Below, piece by piece: positions 1 to 7,678 of a stretch of 64,000 nucleotides of DNA. The stretch comes from an uncultured Lachnospiraceae bacterium (lineage in GTDB: Bacteria > Bacillota > Clostridia > Lachnospirales > Lachnospiraceae). The stretch is from contig URMK01000020.1 of NCBI GenBank assembly GCA_900548905.1, forward strand, positions 37,351 to 101,350, given 5' to 3'. The stretch's first letter is position 1; every line of letters begins with the position of its first letter. The notes below the pieces were generated by a model. It saw nothing but the letters and a program-made list of their open reading frames with translations. It ran no database searches and was not told where the DNA came from. The position numbers and the translations under genes were made by a program.

Positions 1-217
1 TTACTTTATCTACGTTGTCCTTCAAATAGGTGATATCCGGAATAACCATATCAATTCCCAGCATATCATCATCGGGGAAAGAAAGACCGCAGTCCACCAC
101 AACAATACTGTCTTCATACTCGAAGGCAGTAATGTTAAGCCCAATCTGCTCCAATCCTCCCAAAGGGATTACTTTCAGCCTGGAGCCTTCATTATTCACT
201 TGTTTTGTTTTTTTCAA
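1..217 (-). CDS. rnj: Ribonuclease J, N-terminal fragment (runs off window)
   Basis: The first 72 codons of a metallo-beta-lactamase/beta-CASP ribonuclease, an endonuclease and 5'-3' exonuclease of mRNA decay in Firmicutes. The visible part reads KVIPLGGLEQIGLNITAFEY and then VVDCGLSFPDDDMLGIDMVIPD, the signature start of the RNase J family. The start is taken as the TTG at 217, seven bases after a perfect GGAGGT; no ATG is in frame nearby, and a GTG nine codons from the window-side end of fur is the alternative. It overlaps the end of fur by 26 bases, which suggests translational coupling. The metal-binding HxHxDH motif lies outside the window. Confidence 0.85.
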   Translation of the reverse strand, partial: MKKTKQVNNEGSRLKVIPLGGLEQIGLNITAFEYEDSIVVVDCGLSFPDDDMLGIDMVIPDITYLKDNVDKV

Positions 218-668
218 TCAAATTACCTCCACATTCCTTACAGTACCCGTAGAGCTTCACCTCATGATCGGTAACCTTAAAGCCTGTCGTCCTGGCAATT
301 TCTGCCTCCAGCTCATCCAGCAGGTCATCCTCCACGCTCATGACCCTGCCGCAAGAGAGACAAATCAGGTGATGATGGTGATGGCAGTTTTTTTTCGTCC
401 CCATATCGCCAATCTCATACCTTACAAATCCATCATCCAGGTTTATCCGGTCTATCAGATGTAATTCCATAAATAACTGTATTGTTCTATAAACAGTAGC
501 CAGCCCTATTTCAGGACTGCCTGCTTTTACCAAATCAAATATTTCTTCAGCAGTCAGATGGGAACCGGGCCTGGATGCCAGCGCATCCAATACAAGAAGA
601 CGCTGACGTGTTACCTTCAGTCCCTTTTGCTTCAGTATCCCTTTTATTTTTTCTTCATCAAGAATCAT
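192..668 (-). CDS. fur: Fur-family metal-dependent transcriptional repressor
   Basis: A 158-residue winged-helix repressor of the Fur/PerR/Zur family. The recognition helix contains ATVYRT (about residues 57-62). A run of five histidines at 96-100 is followed by the zinc-site cysteines C103xxC106 and C143xxC146. The start follows AGGAGG. It lies 17 bases downstream of the DUF1292 gene and overlaps rnj, so it is probably in the ireB-ruvX-DUF1292-fur-rnj transcription unit. Whether it senses iron, peroxide (PerR) or zinc cannot be settled from sequence; the His-rich segment fits any of these. Confidence 0.92.
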   Translation of the reverse strand: MILDEEKIKGILKQKGLKVTRQRLLVLDALASRPGSHLTAEEIFDLVKAGSPEIGLATVYRTIQLFMELHLIDRINLDDGFVRYEIGDMGTKKNCHHHHHLICLSCGRVMSVEDDLLDELEAEIARTTGFKVTDHEVKLYGYCKECGGNLIEKNKTSE

Positions 669-685
669 GTATGCTACCTCCTGGA

Positions 686-946
686 TTATTTCTCCAGGTC
701 AATATCCTCCAGCATATCGGAAAAAATTTCTGCCACCGCATCCAGTTCGCGTTCATCATCCACGATTTCATAGATGGCATCTTTATCTTCAGGGGCTGAT
801 ATATCCTTCAGAATCAGGGCCTCCCCCTCTTCCTCATCCATCGAATCGGTGACCAGAATATAATCGCAGCCGCCCAGTCTTGTCTGCTCCAATACGTAAA
901 ACTCAGCCTTTTCGCCGTCTTCCAGGCAAAATACAATTTTATCCAA
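686..946 (-). CDS. DUF1292 family protein
   Basis: A small acidic protein of 86 residues in the DUF1292 (YrzB-like) family. The start codon is TTG, preceded by a weak GGGA. About a third of the residues are Asp or Glu, and there is no signal peptide or membrane segment. The position between ruvX and fur is the usual one for this family in clostridia, which supports a cytosolic housekeeping role. The biochemical function of the family is unknown. Confidence 0.82.
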   Translation of the reverse strand: MDKIVFCLEDGEKAEFYVLEQTRLGGCDYILVTDSMDEEEGEALILKDISAPEDKDAIYEIVDDERELDAVAEIFSDMLEDIDLEK

Positions 947-1007
947 AATTATTTCCCGCTTTCTTTATACGTTCCGGTTCTTCTGTTCCTCATGGCCCTA
1001 TAAATCA

Positions 1008-1041
1008 GGTTCCATGGAACCCTACAAACCTGGTTCCATGG
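1008..1041. repeat. Palindrome spanning the ruvX stop codon
   Basis: GGTTCCATGGAACC at 1008-1021 is a perfect self-palindrome. A second copy of its first ten bases lies at 1032-1041, so CCATGGAACC and GGTTCCATGG can pair as a ten-base hairpin. The ruvX stop codon (1022-1024) sits in the loop. There is no T-run, so it is an intercistronic hairpin and not a terminator. Confidence 0.6.
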
Positions 1042-1516
1042 GAATTCCGCTTTTTTCCTCTTTGGATATGGCCTGCTCCAGCACGCCGTCCTGCCTGTTT
1101 TTCCTGTAATCCAGATATCCCTGCAGGATAAGCACGGCAGCGATGCGATCCACGTGATCTTTTCTGTTTTCCCTGCGGATTCCCGCTTCCATCATGGTGC
1201 GGTCGGCCGCCACTGTAGTGAGACGCTCGTCCCAGAAGGTAATGGGAAGCGCGGTGCGCCGCATCAGCTTCTCCGCGAATTCCTTGGTCAAAGCCACGCG
1301 GTCACCTTCCGAATCGTTCATATGCTTGGGATATCCCAGCACGATTTCCTTCACTTCATATTCCAGTATCAATTCTTCAATCCTGGCCAGCGTCTGGCGG
1401 AGCTTGTTCTCTTCTTTTCTGCGGACAATTTCGATTCCCTGAGCAGTAATCAATAAAGGGTCACTGATGGCGACTCCCACCGTCTTTGACCCGAAATCCA
1501 GTCCCATAATACGCAT
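1022..1516 (-). CDS. ruvX: RuvX/YqgF pre-16S rRNA nuclease-like protein
   Basis: A 164-residue RNase H-fold protein of the YqgF family, annotated as Holliday junction resolvase RuvX and implicated in 16S rRNA maturation. The N-terminus MRIMGLDFGSKTVGVAISDP carries the first catalytic Asp (D7). ILGYPKHMNDSEGDR and DHVDRIAAVLILQGYL are the other conserved blocks. It is longer than typical (about 140) because of a roughly 20-residue C-terminal tail. It sits between ireB and DUF1292, its standard neighbours in this lineage. Confidence 0.92.
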   Translation of the reverse strand: MRIMGLDFGSKTVGVAISDPLLITAQGIEIVRRKEENKLRQTLARIEELILEYEVKEIVLGYPKHMNDSEGDRVALTKEFAEKLMRRTALPITFWDERLTTVAADRTMMEAGIRRENRKDHVDRIAAVLILQGYLDYRKNRQDGVLEQAISKEEKSGIPMEPGL

Positions 1517-1644
1517 ACATTACCCATCCTTTTCTGATACGGCACAAAAACCCGGAACCGGACGCCAACGCATCCGGCACAGAGCAAACGACACCCTGGA
1601 GCATGACTGAACTTCATTCCTGCAAGTTCCAATCACACCCTGGT

Positions 1645-1920
1645 TTACTGCCTGTCCCAGTTATTATTTTTAATATATTCCTTGAGCATCTCTTCCACCA
1701 GCTCGTCCCGCTCCGCGCGCATGATCATGCCCCGGGCATTCTTATGGCTGGTAATATAGGTCGGATCTCCGGACATAATATATCCCACTATCTGGTCAAC
1801 CGGGTTGTAGCCCTTTTCCGTAAGCGCCTCATAAACCGCAGCCAGAATGACCTTCACTCCGTTCTCCGGTTCCTTTTCCACTTTAAAATACTGTGTGCTG
1901 CCAAAATCCTGGTCCTGCAT
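1645..1920 (-). CDS. ireB: IreB family regulatory phosphoprotein
   Basis: A DUF965/IreB protein. IreB in enterococci is a substrate of the Ser/Thr kinase IreK and affects cephalosporin tolerance. The core NPVDQIVGYIMSGDPTYIT and HKNARGMIMRAERDELVEE is diagnostic. The start chosen is the ATG at 1920, six bases after GGAG, giving 91 residues; an ATG at 1932 adds four residues but has a poor ribosome site. It is the first small gene after mtaB and leads the ireB-ruvX unit. Confidence 0.9.
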   Translation of the reverse strand: MQDQDFGSTQYFKVEKEPENGVKVILAAVYEALTEKGYNPVDQIVGYIMSGDPTYITSHKNARGMIMRAERDELVEEMLKEYIKNNNWDRQ

Positions 1921-2023
1921 CCTAAACTCCATTCCGTCTTACTGTCAAAATACCTGTTCCTTATTATCTTACTCTACTTTGTGAAAAATTTCAACGTATT
2001 TAAAATGTGTACGATGATACCCG

Positions 2024-3496
2024 TTACCGTTCAAGCAAAAGGATTTCCTCTGTCAGCAGCCCTGCGGCCTTTCCTGTCACCAGCATATTGCCGCCTGCCA
2101 AACTGCCCGGCACCGCAGCTTTCACATACGTATCCGTATGGCCGATACGGTATTCCCTGCCATCAATTTCCCTGGCTTCTTCCGTTAACACAGTAACTTT
2201 TTTCCCTATGTAGCCCTCACGGTATGCAGCGGACTGTTTCTTTTCCAGCTCCAGCAGTTCCTTGCTTCTCACCGTTTTAACCGGCTCCGGCACCTGATCC
2301 TCCATGGCGGCTGCCACAGTCCCCTGACGCCTTGAATACTTGAAAACATGCATTTCAAAAAAGTCCACTTTTTCCAAAAACCGTTTGGTTACGGCAAATT
2401 CCTCTTCCGTTTCTCCCGGGAACCCTGTGATCACATCCGTTGTAATAGCCGGATTTCCGAATACCCTGCGCAGCAGCTTCACCTTTTCATAGTATTCCTC
2501 TGTCGTATAATGCCTATTCATTCTTTTTAAAGTTTCATCACATCCGCTCTGCAGGGAAAGATGGAAATGCGGGCATACCTTGGGGAGCGCCGCCAGCCCT
2601 GCGGCAAACTCCTCCGTAATAATCCGCGGCTCCAGCGATCCAAGCCGGATCCTTTCGATTCCGTCCACCCCGGCAATTTCCCTCACCAGGTTCAGCAGAT
2701 ATGCCCGTTCCATAGCCGTCCCCCGCAGATCTTTTCCGCTTTCCAGATAATCGCCGTCCGTCTTATCGACGAAATCCATACCGTAGGAGCTGATATGAAT
2801 GCCGGTAAAAACGATCTCTTTATACCCTTCCCGTGCAAGCCCCCGCACTTCCCGCAGAATATCCTCCTGCTTCCGGCTGCGCACCCGCCCCCTGGCATAA
2901 GGGATGATGCAATAGGAGCAAAACTGGTTACAGCCATCCTGGATTTTAATATATGCCCTGGTACGCGAGGATGAAAAATCCTCCCCGGATGCCTCTTCTC
3001 CCCCGGATGTCTTCCCCTCCTGCCTGTTCCATCCCGAAAGGGACATTTCTTCATATTCCTCTTCGCAGGAGATATCCACCACAGACGTATGATGAAGCGT
3101 TTTCACATCCGCCGCATCGCCGGTCTCTCTCTCCCCCTTCTTTCGTTCACGCTCCTCCAGAAAAGCCTCCAGAATCGGAAGAAGATCCTTTTTCCGGTTA
3201 TTCCCCACCGCCAGATCGATACTCCCGTCCAGCAGCGCTTCTTCCTTCCCCGCCTGCACATAACACCCCACGGCAACCACCACGGCAGCCGGGTTTTGCT
3301 TCTTCGCCCGATGCAGCATCTGCCTGCTTTTCCGGTCCGCAATATTAGTCACAGTACACGTATTTACGATATATATATCCGCTTTTTTATCAAATGGTAC
3401 AATTAAATATCCGCTTTCTTGTAACTTTTGCCCGATAACCTCTAATTCATAGGCATTAACTTTACAGCCCAAATTATGTAATGCTACACTTTTCAT
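2024..3496 (-). CDS. mtaB: tRNA (t6A37) methylthiotransferase MtaB
   Basis: A radical-SAM enzyme that converts t6A to ms2t6A at tRNA position 37. The N-terminal UPF0004 domain has three cluster cysteines (LGCKVNAYE, NTCTVTN, VGCYVQ). The SAM-cluster motif is CNQFCSYCIIPYARG, and a C-terminal TRAM domain follows. From the ATG at 3496 it has 490 residues against about 430 usual. The excess is a low-complexity charged insert between the UPF0004 and radical-SAM parts (about residues 140-200, rich in E, K, S and G). The frame stays open to 3583, but the MKSVALHNLGCKVN start matches the family. Confidence 0.93.
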   Translation of the reverse strand: MKSVALHNLGCKVNAYELEVIGQKLQESGYLIVPFDKKADIYIVNTCTVTNIADRKSRQMLHRAKKQNPAAVVVAVGCYVQAGKEEALLDGSIDLAVGNNRKKDLLPILEAFLEERERKKGERETGDAADVKTLHHTSVVDISCEEEYEEMSLSGWNRQEGKTSGGEEASGEDFSSSRTRAYIKIQDGCNQFCSYCIIPYARGRVRSRKQEDILREVRGLAREGYKEIVFTGIHISSYGMDFVDKTDGDYLESGKDLRGTAMERAYLLNLVREIAGVDGIERIRLGSLEPRIITEEFAAGLAALPKVCPHFHLSLQSGCDETLKRMNRHYTTEEYYEKVKLLRRVFGNPAITTDVITGFPGETEEEFAVTKRFLEKVDFFEMHVFKYSRRQGTVAAAMEDQVPEPVKTVRSKELLELEKKQSAAYREGYIGKKVTVLTEEAREIDGREYRIGHTDTYVKAAVPGSLAGGNMLVTGKAAGLLTEEILLLER

Positions 3497-3529
3497 ATTA
3501 TTCCCCACTATTTTTGTCATGTTTGATGC

Positions 3530-3558
3530 TTGACTTTTACCCCCCTTCCCTTTAATAT
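3530..3558 (+). promoter_or_regulatory. SigmaA-type promoter for the HPr-like gene
   Basis: TTGACT at 3530-3535 and TAATAT at 3553-3558 are separated by exactly 17 bases. Transcription would start near 3565, about 65 bases before the HPr-like start at 3633. The sequence lies just upstream of the divergent mtaB. Confidence 0.65.
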
Positions 3559-3632
3559 GTAAGCAGAAGGTATACGACAACATAACCGTTCTACCGGATA
3601 TAGTTGTTCAACAAATAAGGAGGTAAAACAAA

Positions 3633-3863
3633 ATGAAAACCGTTAAGATTTCATTAAATTCCATCGATAAGGTAAAATCATTTGTAAATGACATTACCAA
3701 GTTTGATTATGACTTTGATTTAGTATCCGGAAGATACGTAATCGATGCAAAATCAATCATGGGCATCTTCAGCCTCGACTTATCCAAGCCGATCGACCTG
3801 AATATCCATGCTGAGGATAACTCTGACGAAGTTCTGGAAGTACTTAAGCCCTACATGGTTTAA
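3633..3863 (+). CDS. HPr-like protein lacking the phosphorylatable histidine (Crh-like)
   Basis: A 76-residue HPr-fold protein. Canonical HPr has GLHARPA around His15, the site phosphorylated by PTS enzyme I; here the equivalent stretch reads SIDKVKSFV with no histidine. The regulatory serine region is kept: DAKSIMGIFSL with Ser41 matches the KSIMG around Ser46 of HPr, the HPr kinase target. This loss-and-keep pattern is that of Bacillus Crh, a CcpA co-effector. A catabolite-signalling role is therefore possible but inferred. It is preceded by AAGGAGG, has its own promoter and terminator, and is monocistronic. A paralogue lies at 43303-43542. Confidence 0.85.
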   Translation: MKTVKISLNSIDKVKSFVNDITKFDYDFDLVSGRYVIDAKSIMGIFSLDLSKPIDLNIHAEDNSDEVLEVLKPYMV

Positions 3864-3904
3864 TTACCCTCCACCGCGTCCCGGTTAAATAATGATGGAA
3901 AAAA

Positions 3905-3946
3905 GGGCAAGAACCTGCGCAATTAGGAGGGGGCTTGTCTTTTTTT
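3905..3946 (+). terminator. Intrinsic terminator of the HPr-like gene
   Basis: GGCAAG and CTTGTC (one G-T pair) with an inner CCT/AGG form an imperfect stem, followed by seven T residues at 3940-3946. It lies about 40 bases after the stop codon. Confidence 0.6.
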
Positions 3947-3977
3947 ATAACTGCCGGCCGCAAAGAAAAAATGAAAG

Positions 3978-4030
3978 CTGACCGGAATACAGATAACAAT
4001 TTACCATTATCTGCATTCCGGGCAGTTTTT
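3978..4030. terminator. Bidirectional terminator between HPr-like gene and thiI
   Basis: A 19-base stem with 17 matches: arms 3978-3996 and 4007-4025 around a 10-base loop. TTTTTATTTT follows on the plus strand. A T-rich run (TTTCATTTTTTC) follows on the minus strand, so it can end both the convergent HPr-like gene and thiI. Confidence 0.8.
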
Positions 4031-4110
4031 ATTTTACTTTTTGTACAGGGCGGCTTACCGCCCCCATCCTGTCTTCTCTAAGTGCGGCAGGCGCCGCCCG
4101 GGTCTGTTAG

Positions 4111-5304
4111 CTACGCATCCGCCCCCACTACTATCATTTCCTTCGTCTCCAAAGCCGTCTCCACCAGCTCCCCGATCTTCTCCCCCAAAAACTTCTCATG
4201 CTTTCTGATCACATTCAGGTTCGGCTTCGTTACCGGATGCTTTGCCACAAAGATCGTACAGCAATCCTCAAACGGCAATATCGAAGTCTCATACGTCCCA
4301 ATCCTCTCCGATATATCGATAATTTCCTGTTTGTCCATCCCTATTAACGGCCGGTACACCGGCATGGCGCAGGCATCATCCGTAGCCGCCAGCGACTGCA
4401 TTGTCTGGGAAGCCACCTGTCCAATGCTCTCGCCCGTAATCAGCCCCAAACACTCCGTATCCCCAGCGATCCTCTCCGCGATCCGCATCATATACCGCCT
4501 CATAATAATCGTCAGCTCATCATGAGGGCACTTCTCATAAATATGCAGCTGGATATCGGTAAAATTCACAACATGAAGATAAATCGGCCCGCTGTACTTC
4601 GCCACCTGCTTCGCCAGATCCACCACTTTCTGCTTCGCCCTCTCACTGGTATACGGCGGAGCATGGAAATAAACCGCATCTATCTTTACCCCTCTTTTGG
4701 CGATCATATACCCTGCCACCGGCGAATCGATCCCTCCTGACAGCAGGAGCATTCCCTTCCCGTTCGTACCGACCGGCATACCGCCCGGCCCCGGGATTTC
4801 AATGGAATAAATATAAATCTTTTCCCTGATTTCTATATGAAGCATCACATCCGGCTTATGCACATCCACCTTCATTTCCGGGAATGCATCCAACAGCACA
4901 CCGCCCGCTTCGCCGTTTATCGTCATGGAATCCAACGGGTAATTCTTCCGCGCCCTCCTGGCATTCACCTTAAAGGTCAGATGCTTGTCCGCATAAACCT
5001 CATCCATATACTGCACCAGGGTCCCGCACAGCTTATCAAACCCTTCATCCTCCACCTGCACCATAGGGCAGATATCCGCGATGCCGAAAACCTTCTTCAG
5101 ATGCTCCACTGCCTCGTCATAATCATATTCTTCAGACAGCACATCCACATAGATCCTGCCTCTGGTACGATGCACCGCAAACTGCCCTTCACATCGCTTC
5201 AGGGCATACCGGATCTGCCTCACCAGAGCATCCTCAAAAATACCTCTGTTTTTACCTTTTACACCAATTTCCGCATACTTAATCAGAAATGCTTTAAATA
5301 CCAT
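4111..5304 (-). CDS. thiI: tRNA 4-thiouridine synthase ThiI
   Basis: A 397-residue enzyme that adenylates U8 of tRNA and transfers sulfur to it; in many bacteria it also serves thiazole synthesis. An N-terminal ferredoxin-like/THUMP region (about 1-165) precedes the PP-loop ATP site LLSGGIDSPVAGYM. The conserved FEDCCTIFVAKHP lies near the C-terminus. As usual in Gram-positives there is no C-terminal rhodanese domain, so sulfur must come directly from a cysteine desulfurase. That fits the nifS gene just upstream. The ATG follows GGAGGATAAGAT. Confidence 0.95.
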   Translation of the reverse strand: MVFKAFLIKYAEIGVKGKNRGIFEDALVRQIRYALKRCEGQFAVHRTRGRIYVDVLSEEYDYDEAVEHLKKVFGIADICPMVQVEDEGFDKLCGTLVQYMDEVYADKHLTFKVNARRARKNYPLDSMTINGEAGGVLLDAFPEMKVDVHKPDVMLHIEIREKIYIYSIEIPGPGGMPVGTNGKGMLLLSGGIDSPVAGYMIAKRGVKIDAVYFHAPPYTSERAKQKVVDLAKQVAKYSGPIYLHVVNFTDIQLHIYEKCPHDELTIIMRRYMMRIAERIAGDTECLGLITGESIGQVASQTMQSLAATDDACAMPVYRPLIGMDKQEIIDISERIGTYETSILPFEDCCTIFVAKHPVTKPNLNVIRKHEKFLGEKIGELVETALETKEMIVVGADA

Positions 5305-5330
5305 ATCTTATCCTCCGCTGCCGCTTCGCT

Positions 5331-5380
5331 TTTTTACAGCCTGCGCCGTAAATGCGCAGACCTATATGAACTGTAACTCC
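5331..5380. repeat. Dispersed palindromic repeat, copy A (nifS-thiI gap)
   Basis: It reads as a T-run, then ACAGCCTGCGCCGTAAATGC, then GCAGACC...GAACTGTAAC. The core CTGCGC/GCGCAG forms a hairpin around CGTAAAT. A near copy lies at 14917-14962, and a degenerate one at 32638-32675. The stem differs from the 14.9-kb copy by paired changes (CTGCGC/GCGCAG against CTGTGC/GCACAG), so pairing is conserved. Confidence 0.65.
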
Positions 5381-5420
5381 GGTTTTCCCCTTCCGGAAGA
5401 CCGGCTGCCGCCGGCGCCTG

Positions 5421-5443
5421 CACTGCGTTGGTACAACGCAGTG
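5421..5443. repeat. Intercistronic hairpin after nifS
   Basis: CACTGCGTTG, a GTA loop and CAACGCAGTG form a perfect ten-base hairpin between nifS and thiI on the minus strand. No T-run follows in either direction, so it may be an RNA processing or stability element. Confidence 0.5.
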
Positions 5444-5476
5444 CTTTACTCCGCCCTGTACGGCAGGACACCGGTT

Positions 5477-6637
5477 CTACCTTCTGGTAAATCTGCGCAG
5501 CATGGGGACAATCTCATACAGCGCGTTCAGCGTATACCGGATTTCCTCTTCCGTAGTAAATACCGACAGGCTGAAACGAAGCGTGGAACCCATAAGCTCC
5601 TTATCCAGCCCGATAGCCCGCAGGGTTGCCGATGCAGCCGTTCCCGGCTTATTGGAAGAACAGGCACTTCCGGAAGATACATAGATCCCCCGTTCCTCCA
5701 GCGCATGCAGTAAAACCTCACTCCGGATCCCCAGGAAAGAAACGCTGATTACATGGGGGGCACTATCCCGTCCTGTCAGGCCGTTCACCCGTACCCCATC
5801 CAGCTGCATCACGCCTTCCAGGAACATCTCCTTCAGCGCATACAGCCGGTTCACATCTCCTTCCAGATTGGCATACATCTCTTCCGCGGCCTTTGCAAGC
5901 CCCGCTATTCCCGGCACATTTTCCGTACCGGAACGCATCCCTCTCTGCTGGCCTCCTCCAAAAATAATCGACTGTATCTTCACCTTTTCGCTGATATAAA
6001 GAAAGCCGACACCCTTGGGGCCGTGAATCTTATGACCGCTTACCGACAGCAGGTCAATTCCCATCTTTTTCGGCAGGATCCTGAACTTTCCGAATCCCTG
6101 GACCGCATCCACATGGAACAGGGTTGCGGGATTCATCTGCTTAATCAGCATCCCCGCTTCCGCAACAGGCTGCAGGGAACCGATTTCGTTATTCGTATGC
6201 ATAATCGATACCAGAATGGTATCCGGTCTCATGGCATACTGTAAATCCTCAAGCCGAATCCGTCCAAAGCCGTCCACCGGCAGATAAGTTACTTCAAAAC
6301 CCTGTCCCTCCAGATACTGCATGGTCTGCAGAATGGCAGGGTGTTCAATAGATGTGGTGATCAGGTGCCTTCCGGCCCGGCAGTTTGCAAAAGCACATCC
6401 GATGAGGGCAAGATTATCAGACTCCGTTCCCCCTGAAGTAAAAAAGATTTCTTTTTCATTGACCTTCAGTGTTCTTGCAATCACATCTTTGGCATAGCGC
6501 AGATACTGCTCTGCCTGCACTCCTTTCATGTGCATACTGGATGGATTGCCATAGTCCTGACACATGACCCTGGTCATGATAGCCGCCACACTGTCAAAGC
6601 ACTGCGTGGTAGCGGAATTATCCAGATAGCATTCCAT
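5477..6637 (-). CDS. nifS: Cysteine desulfurase (NifS/IscS-like)
   Basis: A PLP-dependent class V aminotransferase-fold enzyme that takes sulfur from cysteine for thiolation or Fe-S assembly. Seen: YLDNSATT at the N-terminus, the PLP-lysine block SVSGHKIHGPKGVGFLY, and the catalytic-cysteine loop SSGSACSSN. From the ATG at 6637 it has 386 residues, beginning MECYLDNSATT like other family members. The frame stays open to an ATG at 6673, and neither start has a strong ribosome site. It lies upstream of thiI, its likely sulfur acceptor. The leader (6674-6879) is unusually structured. Confidence 0.93.
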   Translation of the reverse strand: MECYLDNSATTQCFDSVAAIMTRVMCQDYGNPSSMHMKGVQAEQYLRYAKDVIARTLKVNEKEIFFTSGGTESDNLALIGCAFANCRAGRHLITTSIEHPAILQTMQYLEGQGFEVTYLPVDGFGRIRLEDLQYAMRPDTILVSIMHTNNEIGSLQPVAEAGMLIKQMNPATLFHVDAVQGFGKFRILPKKMGIDLLSVSGHKIHGPKGVGFLYISEKVKIQSIIFGGGQQRGMRSGTENVPGIAGLAKAAEEMYANLEGDVNRLYALKEMFLEGVMQLDGVRVNGLTGRDSAPHVISVSFLGIRSEVLLHALEERGIYVSSGSACSSNKPGTAASATLRAIGLDKELMGSTLRFSLSVFTTEEEIRYTLNALYEIVPMLRRFTRR

Positions 6638-6679
6638 AATTTTTTCCCAACTTTCTGTATTTGATTTTGCCATTAGTCA

Positions 6680-6850
6680 TAAACCCCACAGCAAGCTGAC
6701 AGAGCATCAAACTTGCTGCCAAGTAAGCTGTGGGGGGATATGATCCTCGCGGCAGTCGCCAAGCGGATAATAGAACCTTCGGTTCCAATAGAACTTTTAG
6801 TTCTATATGAGTGCGTCCGTTTGGCTTATTACCCGCGGGAATGAAGCGCG
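6680..6850. repeat. Nested palindromes upstream of nifS
   Basis: The 206-base gap between rsmE and nifS is full of inverted repeats. The outer arms ATCCTCGCGG (6744-6753) and CCGCGGGAAT (from 6833) pair with one mismatch. The next arms GCCAAGCGGA (6758-6767) and TCCGTTTGGC (6816-6825) pair with one wobble. Inside are two hairpins: GAACCTTCGGTTC (6773-6785) and AGAACTTTTAGTTCT (6790-6804). A separate stem CCCCACAGC/GCTGTGGGG (about 6686-6736) lies next to the nifS start region. The layout is that of a multi-branched RNA or a palindromic mobile repeat. Confidence 0.6.
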
Positions 6851-6879
6851 GACTCCTGTTTCGGAATCCGCCTAACTTA

Positions 6880-7659
6880 TTATATGCCTGACTGCCCTAA
6901 TTGGGAACCCTCAGGCCCGTCCCCTTCCAGTTGGTACATAATCCAGGATAGCACCGTAAATCCGGCAGTTTCCGTACGTAGAATGCGCCTTCCCAGCGTC
7001 ACGGGCTCAAAGCCGCAGGCAGAAGCCGCTTCCACCTCACTATCCTCGAAACCGCCCTCCGGTCCGATAAAAACAGCTACAGACTGCCCGGAACGGATAT
7101 TCCCGATAAGATCTTTTGTTTTTGCCATCCCCTCCGCCAGCTCATAGGGAAAAAGCTTTACGTCCATACCTGCCGCAAACTGCAGCGCTTCTCCCATCGG
7201 CATAACCGGCATGACCTCCGGCACGATCCGGCGTTTGCTCTGCTTGGCTGCCGCCTCTGAAATCCCCTGCCATCTGACAAGCTTGTTCTTCTCTTTTTTG
7301 GCATCCAGCTTCACCACGCAGCGTTTGGAAGCTACCGGAATTACCGCATAAGCGCCCAGTTCCACCGCTTTCTGGATCACCAGTTCCATTTTATCCGCCT
7401 TTGGCAGACACTGGAACAGGTAAATCCTGGAGGGAAGCTCCAGCCCGTCCTCTTTTACAAACCGCAGCGTACCGATTACTTCATCCTCCAGGATTTCATC
7501 AATCCCGAACCGGTACTCCAGGCCGTCTTTCCCGTTGCTGACAGCAATTTCTTCCCCGATGCGCATACGCAGCACATTCTTTATATGATTTACGTCACTC
7601 CCGGTAATTGTGACCCTTTTTCCCTGAATTTGTCCGGGATCCACAAAAAACTGATACAT
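6880..7659 (-). CDS. rsmE: 16S rRNA (uracil-1498-N3) methyltransferase
   Basis: A 259-residue SPOUT-class methyltransferase that modifies U1498 of 16S rRNA with SAM. The N-terminal PUA-like part (about 1-70) is followed by the trefoil-knot motifs FIGPEGGFEDSEVEAA and LGRRILRTETAGFTVLSWI. It starts 19 bases after prmA ends. The pair prmA-rsmE is a standard operon in Firmicutes. Confidence 0.95.
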   Translation of the reverse strand: MYQFFVDPGQIQGKRVTITGSDVNHIKNVLRMRIGEEIAVSNGKDGLEYRFGIDEILEDEVIGTLRFVKEDGLELPSRIYLFQCLPKADKMELVIQKAVELGAYAVIPVASKRCVVKLDAKKEKNKLVRWQGISEAAAKQSKRRIVPEVMPVMPMGEALQFAAGMDVKLFPYELAEGMAKTKDLIGNIRSGQSVAVFIGPEGGFEDSEVEAASACGFEPVTLGRRILRTETAGFTVLSWIMYQLEGDGPEGSQLGQSGI

Positions 7660-7678
7660 CCTCTATCCGTTTCTCCTG

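Noticed and set aside
6744..6845. tRNA-like look of the GCCAAGCGG...GGTTCC sequence
   Set aside because: The stems do not give a tRNA cloverleaf with a 7-base acceptor and standard T loop; it is reported as nested palindromes instead.
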